Shown in pieces: positions 1 through 8,674 of a stretch of 64,000 bases of DNA (position 1 is its first letter; each line of letters begins with the position of its first letter). The DNA comes from Gemmatimonadota bacterium (GTDB lineage Bacteria; Latescibacterota; UBA2968; UBA8231). Made by a program: the position numbers and the translations under genes. The stretch is from assembly GCA_018660835.1 (NCBI GenBank), contig JABJJN010000008.1, forward strand, positions 110,977-174,976. Direction: 5' to 3'. Below the pieces are notes generated by a model that saw nothing but the letters and a program-made list of their open reading frames with translations, was not told where the DNA came from and ran no database searches.

Positions 1-2
1 AG

Positions 3-803
3 GCCCTGCTGATTGCTTCGGGCAATCTGTGCTGGCTCAACTACATCACCGTGGTCCTGTGTCTCACCTGCTTCGATGACCGGGTCTGGCAATATCTATT
101 TGGACGCTCTGAGCGACTTTCTCGTTGGTTGTCGCTGACGATCAGCAGGCAGACGGGTTGCGACGCTGCCAACGCATCATACGCCCGTCGCCTCACCGTA
201 GGCGGCCTGTGTCTGCTCGTAGCCTATTTGAGTATCGGCCCTGTGGGCAATCTGCTGTCGACGCGACAGGCGATGAACACATCTTTCGATCGACTGCACT
301 TGGTCAATACCTATGGTGCCTTCGGACACATCGGCAAAGTGCGACGTGAAATCATTCTCCTCGGGACCATCGATCCCAATCCAGGACCGTCCAGCGATTG
401 GGTGGAATACGAATTCGAGTGCAAACCGGGGGACCCTGAGCGGCGTCCCTGCATCGTCTCACCCTACCATCTGCGCCTTGACTGGCAGATCTGGTTCGCC
501 GCCATGGCCGACTACCGTTCACAACCGTGGTTCGTCCACTTCGTATACAAACTGTTACATGCGGATCCAGGGGCTCTGAGTTTGCTCGACGCTGATCCCT
601 TCGGTGGCCGACAGCCCACCGCAATTCGTGCAGATCTCTACCAATACCATCTCGCGCCACTCAGATCAGACGCGTTCTGGCAGCGGCAGCATGTTGGCGT
701 CTATCTACCTATGCTGCGAGCCACCGACCCACAGTTGCAGCAGGCGATCAAGCGTCTGGGATGGCCCTTGTTGTCGAGTCATGGTGGCACCATAAGCCAG
801 TAG
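3..803 (+). CDS. Lipase maturation factor family protein, 3' part (5' end outside window)
   Basis: The reading frame is open to the left edge, so the N-terminal membrane domain is missing; the first GTG at 51 is internal. The visible part begins with a segment like the GN(Y/L)xxxN-(I/L)T motif of LMF1-type proteins, has one clear membrane helix around residues 65-90 of the visible part, and then the soluble C-terminal domain with WVEYEFECKPGD, RRPCIVSPYH and RLDWQIWFAA, which are hallmarks of the family. In animals LMF1 helps fold lipases in the ER; the bacterial role is unknown but is probably at the inner membrane. It ends just before the PIG-L gene on the same strand (65 bp gap). Confidence 0.85.
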   Translation, partial: ALLIASGNLCWLNYITVVLCLTCFDDRVWQYLFGRSERLSRWLSLTISRQTGCDAANASYARRLTVGGLCLLVAYLSIGPVGNLLSTRQAMNTSFDRLHLVNTYGAFGHIGKVRREIILLGTIDPNPGPSSDWVEYEFECKPGDPERRPCIVSPYHLRLDWQIWFAAMADYRSQPWFVHFVYKLLHADPGALSLLDADPFGGRQPTAIRADLYQYHLAPLRSDAFWQRQHVGVYLPMLRATDPQLQQAIKRLGWPLLSSHGGTISQ

Positions 804-868
804 CTATACTGGACTGCAGCCAGCTTAGCGCACCCGGAACTAAATCATCGCGACAACCAGGAGTCACC

Positions 869-1693
869 ATGACCGCCAGTTCTCTGCGTTTGCTTGTGAT
901 CGGCGCCCACCCCGATGACTGCGAAGTCAAAGCGGGGGGCCTCACAGCCATCTACCGTGACCTGGGCCATCAGGTTCGCTTTCTGTCGATGACCAATGGT
1001 GCCACGGGACATCATGAGGTGGGGGGCATCGAACTGGCCCTGCGCCGCCGCCAGGAGTCCGAAGCCGTCGCTGCCGCCGAAGGCATCGACTACACGATCC
1101 TCGACATCCACTGTGGCGAGTTGGAACCGTCCGTTGCTAATCGCAAGGAGGTCATCCGACAGATACGCGACTACCAACCGGATCTGGTGTTGACGCATCG
1201 CCCCTGGGACTATCATCCCGATCACCGCTACACAGGCATGCTCGTTCAGGACGCCTCCTACATCCTCACCGTCCCCAACATGGTTCCCCTCACGCCGCAC
1301 CTGCAGCGGATGCCCGTGATCATGTATCTCTACGACAACTTCAAGAAGCCGATCCCCTTTCAACCAGATATCGCCGTTGACATCGATGCTGTCATCGAGC
1401 GCAAACTCGACATGCTGCACTGCCACACGTCGCAGATGTATGAATGGCTGCCCTACAATCGCAATGAACTGGACAAGGTTCCTGCAGATGAGGCGGGACG
1501 TCGTGAATATCTTGCCAATTGGCGTCTGCCGCAGTTCGTCGAGGTTGCTCAACGCCATCGCGATCGACTCGTCGGCCTCTACGGCGTAGAAAAGGGCAAC
1601 AACACCAGATATGCGGAGTGTTTCGAAGCGTGCGAGTATGGTGCCGCACTCACCGCCGATGCGAAGAAACGTCTGTTTCCGTTCTTGCCATAG
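869..1693 (+). CDS. PIG-L (LmbE-like) deacetylase
   Basis: A 274-residue zinc-dependent N-acetyl hydrolase of the PIG-L/LmbE family, which removes acetyl groups from amino sugars such as GlcNAc conjugates. The metal-binding AHPDD motif sits at residues 13-17 after a hydrophobic first strand, and a second HPDH motif lies near residue 115, as in MshB/BshB. The ATG at 869 follows a CCAGGAG ribosome-binding site, so I reject the longer in-frame start at 761. The exact substrate cannot be read from sequence. Its last 44 bases overlap the tail of the convergent ankyrin gene. Confidence 0.9.
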   Translation: MTASSLRLLVIGAHPDDCEVKAGGLTAIYRDLGHQVRFLSMTNGATGHHEVGGIELALRRRQESEAVAAAEGIDYTILDIHCGELEPSVANRKEVIRQIRDYQPDLVLTHRPWDYHPDHRYTGMLVQDASYILTVPNMVPLTPHLQRMPVIMYLYDNFKKPIPFQPDIAVDIDAVIERKLDMLHCHTSQMYEWLPYNRNELDKVPADEAGRREYLANWRLPQFVEVAQRHRDRLVGLYGVEKGNNTRYAECFEACEYGAALTADAKKRLFPFLP

Positions 1694-2669
1694 CCCGATT
1701 CAGCAAATCCAGTACGTGCCGATTGTCACGTTCCTGGGCTAGAGACAGAGCCCCTGCCGCTCGCGCCCCCTGTTGCAACAGCCGCTGGACAACATCGCCG
1801 TGCCCGTGGTCGACGGCAGACAATAGAGGGTCTGCCAGATCTTCCTCTGAATACTCGAGGAGACAGTCGACAGCAGACGTTTTGCCATTGTGGCAGGCGA
1901 AGTCGAGGGGCGTCGCCTCATACACCACGTGTTTCCGGCTCAGATCCGCGCCGCGCATGATCAGAAATCGAATCATTTTGATGTGTTCGCCGAAAACTGC
2001 CTGGTGTAACCCGGTTCCAAGTTGCATCGGTTGGGCGTTGATATCGACGCCTCTATCCAGCAGAACCTCCGCTGTAGCGATCTGACCATGACGGCACGCC
2101 GCACTGAGGGCTGTGTGTAGCTGGTCCTCTGGGTCGGCAGCGGGTGTTTGCTGCAGGAGTGTTTCCAGGGCATCAACACGTCCCAATCCGGCGGCCACGC
2201 TGAGCGAGCGAATCCGAGCACCCTTGGCCAACAGCATCTGCGCTGCCGCCGTATAGCCGAAGTCGATCGCTAATTGGAGAGGAAACCCGTCGTTGTCAGG
2301 GCCCTCAGTCGCTGCTCCTGCGTCAACCAGTATTTCAACCAGATCCGCCTGGACCCCTGCATTCGCAGGGTGTACGCTGCTCACGAGCAAATTCAAGGTC
2401 GTCTGACGGGAGCCACCCCCGTAGGTCTCGGCAAGAGCGTCGACATCCGCGCCTGCGTCGAACAGGATTCGTGCAACGTCAACGGCGTTGGGCGGGGTCT
2501 TCTGTAGTTCATCTTCGATGCCATTGGCAGCGACGTAGTGCAACAGCATGGCTCGGTGTTCGGAGGTGGCGCGTGCGCGAATCAGCTCCGGCTGCCCGAG
2601 TAGCAATTCCTGCAGAGCTTCTGTGTCGCCGGCAATGATGGCAGCAACAGCCAGGTCAAAATCACTCAT
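1650..2669 (-). CDS. Ankyrin-repeat protein
   Basis: A 339-residue protein built of ankyrin repeats over most of its length: units such as DVARILFDAGADVDA, IATAEVLLDRGVDINA and MIRFLIMRGADL recur about every 33 residues. Ankyrin arrays are protein-binding scaffolds, so the partner and role are unknown. There is no signal peptide, which suggests a cytoplasmic protein. I start it at the MSDFDLAVAA methionine; the open frame continues upstream to 3188 but that part is basic, low-complexity and overlaps the divergent lipoprotein gene. The 3' end overlaps the PIG-L gene tail to tail. Confidence 0.85.
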   Translation of the reverse strand: MSDFDLAVAAIIAGDTEALQELLLGQPELIRARATSEHRAMLLHYVAANGIEDELQKTPPNAVDVARILFDAGADVDALAETYGGGSRQTTLNLLVSSVHPANAGVQADLVEILVDAGAATEGPDNDGFPLQLAIDFGYTAAAQMLLAKGARIRSLSVAAGLGRVDALETLLQQTPAADPEDQLHTALSAACRHGQIATAEVLLDRGVDINAQPMQLGTGLHQAVFGEHIKMIRFLIMRGADLSRKHVVYEATPLDFACHNGKTSAVDCLLEYSEEDLADPLLSAVDHGHGDVVQRLLQQGARAAGALSLAQERDNRHVLDLLNRAMARTETDVSSHRR

Positions 2670-2816
2670 GGTTTCATTCTGTGTGATGGATGATGGTAGC
2701 AAGAAATAGAGCCAGCAAAGCCGTCCAGGGTTACGAGGGCTTGCCCCAGCGGAAGCGGCGATGTACATGTTTGGCCTCCGGGAACGGTGCCCTCCCCTCG
2801 CCGCTGGCTGTGACCG

Positions 2817-3686
2817 ATGCGCCCCATAAGTTACTTGATTTTGCTTTTGCCCCTCTTCGGACTTGCCTGCGCGCCGATGCTCGCCACGCACCTGCCACCT
2901 CCGACGCTTCCTCTCCCGTCGCGTTCTGCAACGGCTCCCAGTGGCACTGCTTTCCTCACCCAGACGGCCGGTAGTGATCTCGCAACACGTCATGCGCTGG
3001 CGGCGGCGCAGATCCTGGCAGGCAATGTGCCCGCTTCCTTGCGAAGACTCGTGTCGGTCACACTGCGTCACGAACAGTTGGGCGAGGCGGTGATATGGGT
3101 AACGGCTGATGTCCTGTCGATCGGCAACGACTCCACTGCGGTCCGCTGCCCACTGGGGGGCCCCGATGCGATCCGTGTGGCGCGTCAACTCAAGTGCTGG
3201 TTACCGACGCGCCGCATGGTGGATGCCATCTACCAGCAGGCCCCCCGTAAGCTGTCACCCCGGCCCATGCCACCGACGGCACAGATGACGAGCAATCCGT
3301 ATTACATCGAGCACCATCGTCACATTGAAGAACAACTGACTTCCGCGGCACCCACTTCAACACCGACCTCGATGCTGACGGCAGGTCACAAGAAAGATGT
3401 GGTTCTGACACCGCGACTGGCTGCAAGACGGGGCCGTGTCGCCATCTACGGATGGCACCAACTTGATGGGGTTCCGATCCAGCCCCTGAGCACCGTCCAT
3501 TCTGCCCACTACGCTGACTATTCCCATGGAATTCGGCTCGTGTGGGATCAGGTGAGGGTGAACGGAGAGAGTTTCTCTGTTGCCCAGATCCTCGCCGATC
3601 CCGAACGCGCGGCATTGCTAAGTGACGAGGGCGCCTTCGATCCGGAGACTCTGATCCAGGACTGGCTCACGCCGCCAGTTGACTGA
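2817..3686 (+). CDS. Conserved secreted lipoprotein of unknown function
   Basis: A 289-residue protein with a lipoprotein signal peptide: a short basic start, a leucine-rich core and a GLAC lipobox with Cys18. A Pro/Thr/Ser-rich linker follows (residues 20-45), then a globular domain with motifs I recall from secreted proteins annotated only as hypothetical (VIWVTADVLSIGNDS, LPTRRMVDAIY, VAIYGWHQLDG, HYADYSHGIRLV). The conserved His, Tyr and Asp hint at an enzyme, but I cannot name one. It is probably anchored in the periplasm or outer membrane. Confidence 0.75.
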   Translation: MRPISYLILLLPLFGLACAPMLATHLPPPTLPLPSRSATAPSGTAFLTQTAGSDLATRHALAAAQILAGNVPASLRRLVSVTLRHEQLGEAVIWVTADVLSIGNDSTAVRCPLGGPDAIRVARQLKCWLPTRRMVDAIYQQAPRKLSPRPMPPTAQMTSNPYYIEHHRHIEEQLTSAAPTSTPTSMLTAGHKKDVVLTPRLAARRGRVAIYGWHQLDGVPIQPLSTVHSAHYADYSHGIRLVWDQVRVNGESFSVAQILADPERAALLSDEGAFDPETLIQDWLTPPVD

Positions 3687-3772
3687 TCAGGCAGATCACG
3701 AGGCCCTCCCCTTCGTCCTGCGTGTCGACAAGGGAGCAGATCGCTTCGAGCCCAAGGTCCCTGTTGAAAATC

Positions 3773-3801
3773 TTGTCGCCCTCTCAGGTGCGCACTATCA
3801 T
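3773..3801 (+). promoter_or_regulatory. Candidate sigma-70-type promoter for the amt-PII pair
   Basis: TTGTCG (3773-3778), 17 bases, then TATCAT (3796-3801), lying 39 bases before the amt start. The match is moderate; I saw no sigma-54 (GG-N10-GC) element, which is often present before this operon in proteobacteria. Confidence 0.35.
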
Positions 3802-3840
3802 GCAGCAACCCAATTCATCACCCTCAGGAGTGAAAACCTC

Positions 3841-5148
3841 ATGATCGGCCGCATTCTGACCCCGATCGCACTCGTGTTCGCCCTGCCCGGAGTCGGTTTG
3901 GCGCAGGACTCGCTGGATACAGGAGACACCGCCTGGATCACGACGGCGACGGCGCTGGTGCTGTTCATGACGATCCCGGGCCTGGCCATGTTTTATGCCG
4001 GCCTGGTGAAATCCCGCAATGTCCTGTCCATGTTCACCCAGTGTTTTGCGATCACGGCACTGGTGACCGTCCTGTGGACGATCTATGGCTACAGTCTTGC
4101 CTTCGACAGCACGGGAATGGTGGAGGGGGCGACGGGGCTGTCCGCCTTCGTCGGCGGCTTCGGCAAACTGTTCCTTGCTGGCGTCACACCAGATTCAATA
4201 TCTGGGACCATTCCTGAACTCACCTTCGTCGCCTTTCAACTGACCTTTGCCATCATCACACCGGCCCTCATGATCGGTGCTTTCGCAGAGCGCATGAAGT
4301 TTTCCGCCGTCCTGTGGTTCACCGGTCTGTGGGTGACGCTCTGTTACTTCCCCACAGCTCATATGGTCTGGGGCGGCGCCGGTGGCTACTTCGCTGACAT
4401 GGGTGTATTCGATTTTGCCGGTGGGATCGTCGTGCACATTACGGCTGGTTTCTCCGCACTCGTCGCCTGTAGTCTTGTCGGCAGACGCCAGGGTCATCCA
4501 AACAAAATGACCCCACCACACAATATCCCGATGACACTGGCAGGTACAGCCATGTTATGGGTTGGATGGTTTGGCTTTAATGGTGGCAGTGCACTGGCCG
4601 CCAATGGTCAGGCAGCGATGGCCATCATGGTGACACAGATCTCGCCATGTGTCGCAGCCATCACATGGATCACCATCGAACGCATCCGCTTCGGGCAACC
4701 CACAGCTGTCGGTCTGGCGACGGGGGCCATTGCTGGCCTTGCTGCCATCACTCCCGCCTCGGGCAATGTCGGCCCTCTCGGTGCGATAGCCATCGGTCTC
4801 ACAGCAGGACTTGTCTGCTACTGGGCTTCGATCGTCCTCAAGGCGCGTTTTGGCTACGATGACGTACTGGATGTCGTCGGTGTCCACGGCGTGGGCGGGC
4901 TCGTTGGAACGCTTCTTGTCGCCGTCTTCGCTTCAGCCACTTTTGGTGGCGCCATAGAGGGGCTCGACATTGCAGCACAATTTGGTATTCAGGCATTTGC
5001 CAGTATCGCCGTCGCCGCCTACTGCATGATCGTCAGTTTCGTCATCTTGAAGGCACTGGACGCCATCATTGGCCTACGTGTCACCGGCGATGAAGAAGTG
5101 GCGGGCCTCGACATTGCAGACCATGGTGAGACGGGCTACGCAGCCTAA
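3841..5148 (+). CDS. amt: Ammonium transporter, Amt family
   Basis: A 435-residue inner-membrane ammonium channel. An N-terminal signal peptide (ending near LAQDS) is followed by 11 predicted membrane segments. Family hallmarks are present: GDTAWITTATALVLFMTIPG, FYAGLVKSRN, DFAGGIVVHITAGFSALV (first pore histidine) and DDVLDVVGVHGVGG (second pore histidine). The start is the ATG at 3841, preceded by CAGGAG; the frame open back to 3679 is non-coding. It is followed 30 bases later by a PII gene, the usual amtB-glnK pairing in which PII blocks the channel when nitrogen is plentiful. Confidence 0.97.
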   Translation: MIGRILTPIALVFALPGVGLAQDSLDTGDTAWITTATALVLFMTIPGLAMFYAGLVKSRNVLSMFTQCFAITALVTVLWTIYGYSLAFDSTGMVEGATGLSAFVGGFGKLFLAGVTPDSISGTIPELTFVAFQLTFAIITPALMIGAFAERMKFSAVLWFTGLWVTLCYFPTAHMVWGGAGGYFADMGVFDFAGGIVVHITAGFSALVACSLVGRRQGHPNKMTPPHNIPMTLAGTAMLWVGWFGFNGGSALAANGQAAMAIMVTQISPCVAAITWITIERIRFGQPTAVGLATGAIAGLAAITPASGNVGPLGAIAIGLTAGLVCYWASIVLKARFGYDDVLDVVGVHGVGGLVGTLLVAVFASATFGGAIEGLDIAAQFGIQAFASIAVAAYCMIVSFVILKALDAIIGLRVTGDEEVAGLDIADHGETGYAA

Positions 5149-5178
5149 ACGATCTGAAATCAAGCGAAAGAATAGAGT

Positions 5179-5517
5179 ATGAAATTGCTCAAATGCATCA
5201 TCCGTACCGGGGTTCTCGACCAGGTAAAGGAGGCCCTCAGCGGTCTCGGTGTCGTCGGCATGACCGTTGGTGAGGTAAAGGGATTTGGCCGCCAGAAGGG
5301 TCACAAGGAGGTGTATCGCGGCGCCGAGTATCAGATCGATTTCACACCGAAATTGCAGGTGGAGATCGTCGTCAGCGACAGTCTCGCTGAACCGGCGATC
5401 AGCGCCATCCGCGAAGCGGCGGGAACCGGCAACATCGGAGATGGCAAAATCTTCGTCATTCCCGTGGAAGATTCGGTACGCATCCGTACCGGCGAGACCG
5501 GGGAATCAGCCCTGTAG
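5179..5517 (+). CDS. glnK: Nitrogen regulatory protein PII (GlnB/GlnK family)
   Basis: A 112-residue PII signal protein that senses ATP/ADP and 2-oxoglutarate and binds AmtB and nitrogen enzymes. The T-loop (residues 37-55) is intact with Tyr51, the uridylylation site, in RGAEYQIDF, and the nucleotide-binding GDGKIFV lies near residue 87. Its place directly after amt argues for a GlnK role; GlnB and GlnK cannot be told apart by sequence alone. Length is normal for the family. Confidence 0.95.
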   Translation: MKLLKCIIRTGVLDQVKEALSGLGVVGMTVGEVKGFGRQKGHKEVYRGAEYQIDFTPKLQVEIVVSDSLAEPAISAIREAAGTGNIGDGKIFVIPVEDSVRIRTGETGESAL

Positions 5518-5571
5518 CCTGCAGGTGGACGACCATTGATGGAATTCAGATACTCAACAAGGGAGTGCTAA

Positions 5572-6762
5572 ATGGGTTCGCGCAAGCGCATGGCGGTTGT
5601 CACGACGGAATGGCGTTTTCACTGCCATGCCTGGCATATGGCGGAACGATTTCTCGTCGGCTACCCTACACGAGGAGAATGGCACACACCTGATCTGGAA
5701 GTGGTTTCTGCCTACGTCGATCAGTTTCCCGACAATGATCTGAGCCGGCAGCGGTCTGAGGAATTCGGCTTCCCCATCTATGAGTCCGTCGCCGATGCAT
5801 TGCGTTGCGGCGGCGACCAGTTGGCAGTAGACGCGGTCCTGCTGATTGGCGAACACGGTAACTACGAGAAAAGCGAATTCGGTCAGACCAAATACCCCCG
5901 CTACGAATTGTTCAAGCAGATCACCGACGTCTTCCGCAGTGATGGCCGTTCGGTCCCCGTCTTCAACGACAAACACTTGTCGTGGAAGTGGGAGTGGGCG
6001 AAAGAGATGTACGACCTGTCACACGAACTCGATTTTGCTCTCGCTGCCGGGTCGTCGCTTCCCGGAACGTGGCGGATGCCTTCAGTCGACATGCCATTCG
6101 GCGCCCAGGTCGAAGAGATGATGTCCGTCGCCATGGGAGGCATGGACAGCTACGACTTCCATGCCATTGAGGTCATTCAGAGTATGGCCGAAAGGCGTGC
6201 AGGAGGTGAAACCGGCATCGCCGCGGTACAGGGGCTGAAAGGAGACGCCGTCTGGCAGGCAATGGATGCAGGCAGTTGGAGCAAGGGAGGTTGGGATCCG
6301 GCCTTATTCGAAGCCTGTCTTGCCCGCACGCAAACCCTGGCCCAACCGGAGACCTACAGCCATCGATACCCAACTCCGGAGCAGATGCGCGAGTGGGTGG
6401 AGGAACCGGTAGCCTACCGTATCGAATACGTCGACGGCACGAAGGCGACCATGCTGCTGATGAACGGACTCGTCGGTGACTTCACCTTTGCTGCACGGAT
6501 CAAGGGACAGGCGTCCCCTCTGTCGACACTGTTCTACCTGCCGCCGGTGCCAAATGTCATGTATTCAGCTGAGTTGATGGCCAAGGCGGAGGCCACCTTC
6601 ATGACGGGCAAATCTCCCGGCCCGATTGAGCGAACATTGCTGACGACGGGGCTCGTGGAAGCGTGCGTGCAATCTGCCAATACAGAGCAGGCACGGACCG
6701 AAACACCGCATCTCGATGTAGCGTATCAGGTAACATCAGAGTCGTTATTCGCTGAGGATTGA
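5572..6762 (+). CDS. Conserved protein of unknown function
   Basis: A 396-residue soluble protein. The start opens with a Rossmann-like beta strand (KRMAVVTTEW), followed by HAWHMAERFLVGYP, AVDAVLLIGEHGNY and PVFNDKHLSW. These blocks recall a family of hypothetical proteins frequent in Planctomycetes and related phyla that is loosely like Gfo/Idh/MocA oxidoreductases, but no GxGxxG motif is present, so I do not assign a reaction. AGGGAGTG lies 5 bases before the ATG. It sits 54 bases after the PII gene and may be cotranscribed, although nothing ties it to nitrogen metabolism. Confidence 0.7.
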   Translation: MGSRKRMAVVTTEWRFHCHAWHMAERFLVGYPTRGEWHTPDLEVVSAYVDQFPDNDLSRQRSEEFGFPIYESVADALRCGGDQLAVDAVLLIGEHGNYEKSEFGQTKYPRYELFKQITDVFRSDGRSVPVFNDKHLSWKWEWAKEMYDLSHELDFALAAGSSLPGTWRMPSVDMPFGAQVEEMMSVAMGGMDSYDFHAIEVIQSMAERRAGGETGIAAVQGLKGDAVWQAMDAGSWSKGGWDPALFEACLARTQTLAQPETYSHRYPTPEQMREWVEEPVAYRIEYVDGTKATMLLMNGLVGDFTFAARIKGQASPLSTLFYLPPVPNVMYSAELMAKAEATFMTGKSPGPIERTLLTTGLVEACVQSANTEQARTETPHLDVAYQVTSESLFAED

Positions 6763-6798
6763 CCTCAACTTGGGGCCTGCACTCTACCGGCGTAGGCA

Positions 6799-7734
6799 TC
6801 AACCAGGTTTCCCCGCAGCCTCGATCAACCCGCGCATGTAACCGACAGCGAAGAGCCGTCCCAGCATCGTATAACCAGCCTCGCCGGACTCGCCGGCCAA
6901 TACCGGCACGTGATCGGGGCGCATGACACCATCAAAGCCAGCCGCATTGTAGGCCTGGATGGCAGCATACATGTCGGTGGGCCCTTCGTCGTGGAAGGTC
7001 TCGATGAAATGATCAGGTGTGCCGCGCACGTCACGCACATGCACGAAGCGGATATGCTTCCCAAGACGCCGTATCGTCTGCGGCACATCGACTCCCATGG
7101 CGGCGAAGTTCCCCTGACAGAAGCAGATTCCATTTGCCGGGCTCGGGGCGACCTGGACGAGTCGCTCGAAAGCCTCGGGATTCACCATGATTCGTTCCGC
7201 ACCACGAAGTGGGGTCAGAGGCGGATCGTCGGGGTGCATGGCGAGGGCAACCCCCGCTTGTTCGGCGATGGGCAGGATGTGATCAAGGAAGCGCCGGAGA
7301 TTCTCCCACAGCGCTTCGGCGCCCACGTGGGGGCCCTCCAGCGGCCCCAGAGCCTCGACCTGCTCCCGATCGAATTCCGTGCAGAGGGCGCCGCCTCGCC
7401 CGGGGGTGTCCACGGACGTCCTCGTCCAGTCTGTCAGTCCCATCCAGTTGTAACACAGGACACCGATTCCGCAGGCTCCCATGGAGACAATCAGGCGACT
7501 GAGTTCGTCGATCTGAACCTGCCAGCCTTCCAGTCCCAGGACCACTCGATCGATGGGCAGATAGCCCTCGACGACGGTCACGTCCATCCCATGGGCCTGA
7601 ACCTGCTCGCACAGTGGCTGCATGTCTGAGACCTCGGGGCCGGCGTAGCGGATGACGATGTCCGTGACGCCGATCTGTCGCGCGAGTTGCAGGTTGTGAT
7701 CGTCGAATGGGGTCACGACCATGGCGATACGCAT
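6799..7734 (-). CDS. uxuA: Mannonate dehydratase-like TIM-barrel protein
   Basis: A 311-residue xylose-isomerase-like barrel with UxuA hallmarks: MHPDDPPLTPLRG (metal site), ICFCQGNFAAMG, VHVRDVRGTPDHFIETFHDEG and RPDHVPVL. UxuA removes water from D-mannonate to give 2-keto-3-deoxygluconate in hexuronate breakdown. The protein is shorter than E. coli UxuA (394 residues), as in many non-proteobacterial homologues, so a related sugar-acid dehydratase is possible. I start at MRIAMV, with GGAGTG three bases upstream; the longer frame to 7767 adds an unconserved tail. The gene stands alone and faces a lipoprotein gene across a 141 bp divergent spacer. Confidence 0.8.
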   Translation of the reverse strand: MRIAMVVTPFDDHNLQLARQIGVTDIVIRYAGPEVSDMQPLCEQVQAHGMDVTVVEGYLPIDRVVLGLEGWQVQIDELSRLIVSMGACGIGVLCYNWMGLTDWTRTSVDTPGRGGALCTEFDREQVEALGPLEGPHVGAEALWENLRRFLDHILPIAEQAGVALAMHPDDPPLTPLRGAERIMVNPEAFERLVQVAPSPANGICFCQGNFAAMGVDVPQTIRRLGKHIRFVHVRDVRGTPDHFIETFHDEGPTDMYAAIQAYNAAGFDGVMRPDHVPVLAGESGEAGYTMLGRLFAVGYMRGLIEAAGKPG

Positions 7735-7875
7735 CGGCACTCCTTCAAGTTGGGTTCTAATGCACAAAGATAGCGTCTCGGCACTGCTGTTGGCGGCCGG
7801 TGCGGATTACTAGTTTCTTTCCAGCAATTACGAAAGCGCCTTTCCATTGCCGCCCCGACACCCGCAGGGAAAACC

Positions 7876-8613
7876 ATGTCAGTCAATCCTACCCTTGCCG
7901 GCTGCTTGATCTTCGCAGCGCTGACCTCATGCGCTCCCAATCACATCTCTGAAGACAACAAGGAAGTCACCATGGCCGCCGTGCACGCCCCTGTTCTGCC
8001 CAACGAGCCGGCCGATCTGACGGCTGACCTGCCGAGCAAGTACGCCGCCTGTCCTGCACTCGTGCTGCGACAACATTGGACCGGCGCCGACGCATTGCCG
8101 GTGGAGACGGGTGTCGCTCGGATCGGGGCGACGACGAAGGGCCTCAGCGTTCACATCCGCTATGAGGACTCTGACATCTTCTCCACGGCCACGGCAAATC
8201 AGCAACGCATGTGGCAGTTGGGTGACGTGGCAGAGGTATTCGTGAAACCGGGACTGGATCGGACCGACTATTGGGAAGTCCACGTGACGCCTAATAACTT
8301 CCTCATGGACTTGAGTATTCCATCCCGGTCAGGCATGCAGTCGGGTGAGCACAGCTGGGAAGACATCATCTCACCTGAGAGTGGTACCGTGTTCCAAACC
8401 CACGTAACCGACGGGGCGTGGGTCGCCGAACTCACCATTCCCTGGTCCGCCTTTGGCGTGGCAGGGATTCCGGAATCAGGAACAACGTGGCAGTTCGCCG
8501 TGTGCCGCTACAATTACAACGGCGGCCTGGAAGATCCGGAGCTTTCCTCTACGGCCCCCCTCTCAAAGCGAAGCTTTCACTTCTACGAAGACTACACCGA
8601 CCTGACCTTCTGA
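7876..8613 (+). CDS. CBM9-like carbohydrate-binding lipoprotein
   Basis: A 245-residue lipoprotein with a LTSC lipobox (Cys19). The mature part is a single beta-sandwich resembling the CBM9/DOMON-like domain found in many glycan-degrading bacteria: GLSVHIRYEDSDI, WQLGDVAEVFVKP, YWEVHVTPNN, WVAELTIPWSAFG and WQFAVCRYNY. The likely role is binding carbohydrate at the cell surface; a ligand cannot be stated. A second start at 7972 has an AAGGA site but would lose the signal peptide, so I prefer 7876 (AGGGA upstream). A transglutaminase-like gene follows 61 bases later. Confidence 0.75.
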   Translation: MSVNPTLAGCLIFAALTSCAPNHISEDNKEVTMAAVHAPVLPNEPADLTADLPSKYAACPALVLRQHWTGADALPVETGVARIGATTKGLSVHIRYEDSDIFSTATANQQRMWQLGDVAEVFVKPGLDRTDYWEVHVTPNNFLMDLSIPSRSGMQSGEHSWEDIISPESGTVFQTHVTDGAWVAELTIPWSAFGVAGIPESGTTWQFAVCRYNYNGGLEDPELSSTAPLSKRSFHFYEDYTDLTF

Positions 8614-8674
8614 TCGACGCGTCATCGCTTGGAATTCGCTGCTACATGCGGTTTGCATCAGAAAGAGAGCGTAG

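Noticed and set aside
2670-3188. N-terminal extension of the ankyrin protein
   Set aside because: It would overlap the divergent lipoprotein gene by over 350 bases and has no ankyrin-like text.
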